DNA of 9,615 bases from an uncultured Syntrophobacteraceae bacterium. Lineage in GTDB: Bacteria; Desulfobacterota; Syntrophobacteria; Syntrophobacterales; Syntrophobacteraceae. Positions 5,565 to 9,615 of the stretch are shown one piece after another. Position 1 is the first letter of the stretch. Each line of letters starts with the position of its first letter. The DNA lies in contig CALBZH010000859.1 of the NCBI GenBank assembly GCA_937889795.1, positions 1-9,615 on the forward strand. Direction: 5' to 3'. Made by a program: the position numbers and the translations under genes. The notes under the pieces were generated by a model, which was not told the DNA's origin, did not search any database, and saw nothing but the letters and a program-made list of their open reading frames with translations.

Positions 5565-6806
5565 TTGAATCACTCCAGACTTGACAGGCAGCTGCGGATC
5601 GCGGGCTGGAATCAGCACGCATTGGACAGAGCGAGGATCGGTATCGTCGGGGACCGCGACCGGCTGGCCTCGCTTTTCGTCCTTTCGGCCTCGGCTCTCG
5701 GGATCAACAACCAGGTGCTCATTGCCCCGACCCTCGACCAGACGCTCATCGAAATTGCGACAGCACTGAATCCCCTGCTCTCTCTCACTCACCTGGAAGG
5801 CTTCTACACGCATCCGACGCTCTCCAGCCTCTTCGACCCGTGTGAGCTGATCGTCGATCTGAGCCACTACGGCCTCGCAAACAAGCTGCTGCTGGAACGG
5901 AGCTTCAGAAAGAACCGTCCGTTGGTCAGGGGGATTTGCTACGAACGGGGCGCGGTTCAGGGCTTCCATGTCTTCACCTATTTGAAAGGGCGCGAGTGGC
6001 GCGATCTCGAGCGGATTGTCTCCCCCAACAACCTCCCCGGGGATCATTGGAACGACGGTGTGCTCGAGACAATCGCGGCCGGTATTGTCCTGGAAGAGGT
6101 GAAGAGCCTCCTCATGCGGCAGCCCGTCTCGGACGCTCTGATCACCTACGAAAGGCCAAAGACGGGTGCCGGCGATCCACGGCTCCGTGCCCTCGTTGTG
6201 GGAGCGGGCGCACTGGGGACCTTCGTTGGCCTGTGCCTTGCGTTTGCGGGATTCAAGACATGCACGATCATGGACCCGGACGTCGTGGAATCGACGAACC
6301 TGAACCGACAAGTCCTCCTTTATGGGGCCATTGGGCGGAGCAAGGCCGAGACGCTATGCGACAGGCTGAATATGCTTTTTGGGATGAGCGCCAGCCCGTC
6401 CGTTGCCTATTTTCAGCCGGATACCGACCTCTCCTCCTACGACGTGGTACTCGACTGCGTGGACAATTTTGAAGCCAGGATCCTCCTGAGCGAGAGATGC
6501 CGGGAGCAGGGCAAGACGTTGATCAGCGGGGGAACGAGCGCGGAGGCAGGCCAGGTTGTGGCCTACCGGCCGGAGCTGGGTGGTCCGACCCCGGCGGAGC
6601 TTCTCGGCCTTTATGAGATTGTCGGCACCCGTGCGTCGAATACTCCTCCACGGGAGCGGGCCTCCTGCACCTACCGGCCCGATCCCTCGGTCGTCATGAC
6701 CAATCAAATCACCGCGGGCTTCATGGCGGATGCTTTCAGAAGGCTGCTGGAGGGGCAGGAGGTCGATAACGTTTTTTATGATTCTACCCGCAATGAGCGG
6801 ATCTAA
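5565..6806 (+). CDS. E1-like ubiquitin-activating enzyme (ThiF superfamily, two adenylation lobes)
   Basis: A 413-residue E1/ThiF-family protein that would adenylate the C-terminal glycine of a ubiquitin-like protein and then hold it as a thioester. The N-terminal lobe (residues 1-190) begins LDRQLRIAGW and has a Rossmann-like start, but its nucleotide loop is degraded (GIVGDRDRLA), so it is probably inactive. The C-terminal lobe (from about 208) is intact: GAGALG 213-218, MDPDVV 236-241, NLNRQ 245-249 with Arg248, Lys260, and DCVDNFEAR 297-305 with Asp300. Cys368 lies in SCTYRPDP, like the CT..P crossover loop carrying the catalytic cysteine of eukaryotic E1s. The start is a TTG at 5565; no ATG precedes the conserved opening. 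The stop is 33 bases before the next ATG. MoeB/ThiF sulfur-transfer enzymes are single-lobed, which makes a conjugation role more likely. Confidence 0.88.
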   Translation: MNHSRLDRQLRIAGWNQHALDRARIGIVGDRDRLASLFVLSASALGINNQVLIAPTLDQTLIEIATALNPLLSLTHLEGFYTHPTLSSLFDPCELIVDLSHYGLANKLLLERSFRKNRPLVRGICYERGAVQGFHVFTYLKGREWRDLERIVSPNNLPGDHWNDGVLETIAAGIVLEEVKSLLMRQPVSDALITYERPKTGAGDPRLRALVVGAGALGTFVGLCLAFAGFKTCTIMDPDVVESTNLNRQVLLYGAIGRSKAETLCDRLNMLFGMSASPSVAYFQPDTDLSSYDVVLDCVDNFEARILLSERCREQGKTLISGGTSAEAGQVVAYRPELGGPTPAELLGLYEIVGTRASNTPPRERASCTYRPDPSVVMTNQITAGFMADAFRRLLEGQEVDNVFYDSTRNERI

Positions 6807-6839
6807 GCGTTGGGGTGTACAAGGCGGAGGAAGGAAACC

Positions 6840-7256
6840 ATGGGCGACAGTGACCTCAAGAAGGCTCTGGAAACGGAAGAAATGCAGCAACTGCTGCCCC
6901 TTGTCGTTGAGATCATCCCCGGACAGGCGGCCGAAGGGCTGATCGATATCTACGAACCGGGAAGCTACGAGGGCAGGACGTTGCGGAAGCTTTGCGACAA
7001 GACACTCTCCAAAAAGAAATGGACGATCGAGGAGCAGCTGATCATCGAAGACATCCGAAGGCAGCTTGAAGGCGGAAAGCTGCTCTGCAGGGGAAAGGAA
7101 ATCGAGGGCTCGGCGCTGGAATATGCGATCGCGGAAAAGACCGAGGCCGGTGAAAAATACCTTTACGTTCCCGTCCGTGCCATCAAGCCTCAGGAAGGCG
7201 GAGCCCGACGAGAGTCACGGGGAGCCATGCATCGTGCTGCAGTTTCTGGAGCCTGA
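6840..7256 (+). CDS. Putative ubiquitin-like protein with near-terminal Gly-Gly
   Basis: A 138-residue protein with GGAGGAAGG just upstream of its ATG. From residue 21 the pattern is strand (LVVEII), turn, strand (LIDIYE), a long helix region (about 47-77), further short strands (KLLCRGKEIEG) and a last strand (KYLYVPVRAI), an order compatible with a beta-grasp fold. It then reads KPQEGG, with the Gly pair at 120-121, followed by a 17-residue tail. Ubiquitin-like modifiers end in Gly-Gly after the last strand and often need a peptidase to expose it. Codon use in this frame turns poor after the Gly pair. It lies between the E1 gene and an E2-like gene, which is the strongest argument for the role. 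There is no clear sequence similarity to ubiquitin, ThiS or MoaD, so a fold prediction is decisive. Confidence 0.6.
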   Translation: MGDSDLKKALETEEMQQLLPLVVEIIPGQAAEGLIDIYEPGSYEGRTLRKLCDKTLSKKKWTIEEQLIIEDIRRQLEGGKLLCRGKEIEGSALEYAIAEKTEAGEKYLYVPVRAIKPQEGGARRESRGAMHRAAVSGA

Positions 7257-8355
7257 AGTTCAAATGATCGTACACTCGGGATTTCTGTATCTCCCGCTGC
7301 CCTTCGATCCCGACCTGGAAAACGAAATGGAAGGTCTCGGTCAGGCAGGGGCATCCCCAAACCCGGCTCATAGACTTGAGCCGAGTGTAATGCTTAAGGT
7401 TAGAGGAAATACATTTGTTCGCTCCCTGGACTTGATGTCTATCATTCATAACTACGACCGGATTGATGCCTATCACTACAACAAGATAAAGTGCCATATT
7501 GTACCTTCATCAAAGGATCCATCCGACCTTGAAAAGATTTTGCCCGGTGGCACGCTTCAGACCATCATTTTAGAAATCATGCCTCACTTCATTCGAAAGA
7601 ATCGCGGATTTGAGAGGAAACGGTTCAGCAAGGACGAGACGCTCGATTTTTTGAGTCATCGCATTGGGGTGCCGGAGCGCTTCATGGAACGGGCGGAAGC
7701 CTATGCGGCGACCGAGCCATTGTGCAAGGCGTTGGAGGACCTCGACAAGCTGGATTTGGATCGAGTGACGGGGCCATTGCCAGAGGGCCTGATCTCCTTG
7801 AATGAGCTCCGCCTTTGGGCTCGCGGAGCCCTCGAAGCAAGGATCCTGGAGCGCGAGAAGGTCCGTCTCCGGGAGGAGATCGGTCGGCGCGCGCAGCTCG
7901 GTGAAACGAGGAAGCGACACATCGCCCTGCTCCTCTTTTTCGCGGAAACGGGATCGTTCGAATTCGATGGTTTCGGCTTCTCCAGGATAGGCGTCAAGGA
8001 TGCATACGTTATCTACAAACGCACTGGGGAATATATCATCAAGGATTATTATGATCAAAGCTACCGGTTTCCCGATTGTCGAGTTGCCGTTTCAACGGCT
8101 GGCCCTCTGAAACCCGTGGTTCTTGACCTCTATAAACATCCATTCTTGCTTGGATTCTCACAAAACCAAGAAATCTGCATGAGAGGCTACGACTGGCCAT
8201 CGGAGCTTAACGCCGAAAATGTTATCAGACTCCTGGAGGATGGTATCAACGCATTGCTGTACGGATACGACCCAAGACGCCGCAACGGTTATCACAGTCT
8301 CGATCCAACCTTGTATTACGTTAAAGGAACAGAATTTATCGATTACAGAATATAA
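7234..8355 (+). CDS. Large protein with C-terminal E2 (UBC)-like domain
   Basis: With a GTG start at 7234 (GGGGAG 9 bases upstream) this is 373 residues; an ATG at 7264 gives 10 fewer. Residues about 230-373 match the E2 layout: strands around FDGFGFSRIG and YIIKDYY, then LDLYKHPF (His302-Pro303), ICM with Cys315 as candidate thioester cysteine, Trp321-Pro322, and a helix ENVIRLLEDGINALL. Canonical E2s show HPN, then ICL, then W.P and an LL helix in the same order. An E2 would take the modifier from the E1 cysteine and pass it to lysines. The N-terminal 110 residues and the charged helices at about 160-228 are not recognised; they could bind the modifier, a substrate or the ATPase. The gene overlaps the Ubl gene by 23 bases. 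GC content drops at 7380-7560 and after 8030. Confidence 0.62.
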   Translation: MLQFLEPEVQMIVHSGFLYLPLPFDPDLENEMEGLGQAGASPNPAHRLEPSVMLKVRGNTFVRSLDLMSIIHNYDRIDAYHYNKIKCHIVPSSKDPSDLEKILPGGTLQTIILEIMPHFIRKNRGFERKRFSKDETLDFLSHRIGVPERFMERAEAYAATEPLCKALEDLDKLDLDRVTGPLPEGLISLNELRLWARGALEARILEREKVRLREEIGRRAQLGETRKRHIALLLFFAETGSFEFDGFGFSRIGVKDAYVIYKRTGEYIIKDYYDQSYRFPDCRVAVSTAGPLKPVVLDLYKHPFLLGFSQNQEICMRGYDWPSELNAENVIRLLEDGINALLYGYDPRRRNGYHSLDPTLYYVKGTEFIDYRI

Positions 8356-8384
8356 TCCAGCTGTCAATAGGCTCTATTTACAGG

Positions 8385-9029
8385 ATGGGAGCCGATATCT
8401 GCATTCAGAAAGATGTTACCAACATGGATTTAGCTCAAGACATCAAAAGAGACCGAAGGATTCGGAGCCGAAAACAGCCACAGGAAAGGACGGTTTTCAC
8501 CACGATCAGCTGCATCGTGAAAGAATATCGCTTGGGAGAGGACTTCCTCCAGATCATGGAGCCCAGCCGGGATATGATCGATGGGGACATGGTTCGAACG
8601 CTCCGGCAAAAGACAAAAAAGCAGTTGGATTTGCCTCCGTATTGCATGCTTCCCGAGGCGCAGTACCGGCTCACCCAGGCCATCATCCGTAGGTGGGACG
8701 GTCCCTACCTGCGCTTCGCGCACTCCCCGGAGGAAATCCTTCTTTCCCGGCTGCTTTGCGACGCGAGCCCATCCCTCTCCGCCGAGGACCTGATGCGCTG
8801 CGACTTTGAAGCCCTTCTACTGTGCGAGTATGCCAGGCGCGAGCTTGCGAAGCTTGAGAGCCAACGACCGGGGTCGCAAGGCGGCTCGTATCCCGGTCAC
8901 GCGGAGGCGGCAGACAGCAGCGTGGCGGCTTTTCCAAATGGTGGCACCCGGGAGCGAATCGAGCAGCTTCGAGCTTTTGTCGCGGACATCGAGAACAAGG
9001 AGCCCACTCGGCATGACACCTCCTCATGA
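8385..9029 (+). CDS. Unrecognised protein between the E2-like and ClpX-like genes
   Basis: A 214-residue soluble protein, 29 bases after the E2-like stop. The start is uncertain: the ATG at 8385 has only CAGG directly before it, and the ATG at 8424 (about 14 residues shorter) has no better site. Residues 20-34 are very basic (DRRIRSRKQ). Residues about 40-155 are mixed strand and helix, with six scattered cysteines that do not form a RING or other zinc pattern. A Gly/Ser-rich linker (about 162-188) leads to a last helix (RERIEQLRAFVADIENKE). No domain is recognised. Its 3' end overlaps the ATPase gene by 17 bases, so the two are probably made together. Position alone suggests an adaptor linking tagged proteins to the ATPase, or an E3-like factor; both are speculation. 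Confidence 0.62.
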   Translation: MGADICIQKDVTNMDLAQDIKRDRRIRSRKQPQERTVFTTISCIVKEYRLGEDFLQIMEPSRDMIDGDMVRTLRQKTKKQLDLPPYCMLPEAQYRLTQAIIRRWDGPYLRFAHSPEEILLSRLLCDASPSLSAEDLMRCDFEALLLCEYARRELAKLESQRPGSQGGSYPGHAEAADSSVAAFPNGGTRERIEQLRAFVADIENKEPTRHDTSS

Positions 9030-9615
9030 CTCCATTTCAGGGCGCAGCCGGCAGCGCATCGAAGACAAAATCGAGCTGCTCCGGGAAGAACAGACCTCCC
9101 GAGCCGTTCAGGCAATCATCGAATTCGATAAGACCCCGGCGGACCTCAAAGCGGAGATGGACGGCTTCATCATCGGCCAGGAGCGCGGCAAGAAGGTCAT
9201 CTCAACGGCCATTGCCTTTCATTACAAGCGGTTGGGGGGAGCGTTGAAAGAAGCGCTCGCGAAGAGCCAGGAGGACGTTGAGACGGCCCTGCGCAGCATC
9301 CGTCCCCCGCGAGCCAACATCCTGCTGATCGGTCCGAGTGGCTGCGGCAAGACGTACACGAGCGAAACGACCTCTCGTCTCGCGGGAGTCGCCTTCGTTC
9401 ACGAGGACATGACCCGGTTCAGCGAGGTCGGCTACGTGGGGCAGGACGCCACGGATATCCTGATCGACCTCGTGTTCGCGGCCGGAGGAAACCCTACCGT
9501 GGCCCAAATGGGGATTGTGTACCTGGACGAGATCGACAAGATCGCCTCCGAAATCGTCGCTTACAAGGATGTGTCGGGGAGGGGTGTTCAGAAGGGGTTG
9601 CTTCATCTGGTCGAC
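9013..9615 (+). CDS. ClpX-like AAA+ unfoldase, N-terminal part (cut by window end)
   Basis: The frame is open from the ATG at 9013 to the last base: 201 residues, no stop. AAGGAG lies 10 bases before the ATG. After a charged helical leader (1-45) comes the ClpX/HslU pattern: GFIIGQERGKKV (51-62), HYKRL, Walker A GPSGCGKT (107-114), the pore loop GYVGQD (140-145), Walker B IVYLDEIDK (168-176) and DVSGRGVQKGLLHLV (186-200), which in ClpX reads DVSGEGVQQALLKLI. ClpX forms a hexamer that threads proteins through its pore using ATP, usually into ClpP. The N-terminal four-cysteine zinc domain of ClpX is missing; the first 100 residues contain no cysteine. That suggests different adaptors or substrates from housekeeping ClpX. 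The ClpP-docking IGF loop and sensor regions lie beyond the window. The 17-base overlap with the previous gene indicates one transcript. Confidence 0.93.
   Translation, partial: MTPPHDSISGRSRQRIEDKIELLREEQTSRAVQAIIEFDKTPADLKAEMDGFIIGQERGKKVISTAIAFHYKRLGGALKEALAKSQEDVETALRSIRPPRANILLIGPSGCGKTYTSETTSRLAGVAFVHEDMTRFSEVGYVGQDATDILIDLVFAAGGNPTVAQMGIVYLDEIDKIASEIVAYKDVSGRGVQKGLLHLVD

Noticed and set aside
5091..6311. Minus-strand open frame of 406 codons
   Set aside because: It lies opposite the E1 gene, whose motifs are unambiguous; its composition is that of a shadow frame.

Overview
The window reads as a GC-rich bacterial shotgun or metagenome contig. Its first 45 bases are sequencing adapter (the reverse complement of an Illumina TruSeq indexed adapter), so base 46 is an assembly edge and not a biological junction. 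Codon use (G/C-rich third positions), frequent AGGAGG-type ribosome sites and the family mix (P1/S58 peptidase, M17 aminopeptidase, SlyD-type FKBP, HD protein) suggest a Gram-negative lineage, perhaps deltaproteobacteria or a neighbouring phylum. That placement is inference with low confidence.

Left arm, minus strand, read from 2638 down to 46: a compact housekeeping-like operon. It holds a small conserved-type hypothetical protein, an HD-domain putative phosphohydrolase, a P1-family (S58/DmpA/NylC-like) self-processing peptidase, and the N-terminal domain of an M17 leucyl aminopeptidase cut off by the adapter. A weak promoter lies upstream.

Middle: two gene-poor stretches (2639-3183 and 3475-4151) flank a small cysteine-rich, zinc-ribbon-like protein on the minus strand. 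The first stretch carries two hairpin-forming repeat elements. On the plus strand follow a hypothetical acidic protein (4152-4541) and a SlyD-type FKBP prolyl isomerase (4640-5071).

Right arm, plus strand, 5231 to the window end: the notable part. Tightly packed genes encode a small coiled-coil protein, a two-lobed E1-like enzyme (degenerate N-terminal adenylation fold plus an intact C-terminal one with a CT..P candidate thioester cysteine), a small putative ubiquitin-like protein with a near-terminal Gly-Gly, a larger protein whose C-terminus looks like an E2/UBC domain (HP, then IC, then WP), an unrecognised 214-residue protein, and a ClpX-like AAA+ unfoldase without an N-terminal zinc domain, cut by the window end. 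A perfect 7+7 palindrome just upstream may be its operator.

Together this looks like a bacterial ubiquitin-like conjugation pathway genetically linked to an ATP-dependent unfoldase, that is, tagging plus unfolding in one operon. E1/E2/Ubl modules are known in bacteria (Bil, Bub and CBASS-associated systems). I do not know this exact arrangement with a ClpX-type ATPase as a characterised system. No JAB-type or other deconjugating peptidase gene is visible between 5231 and the window edge.
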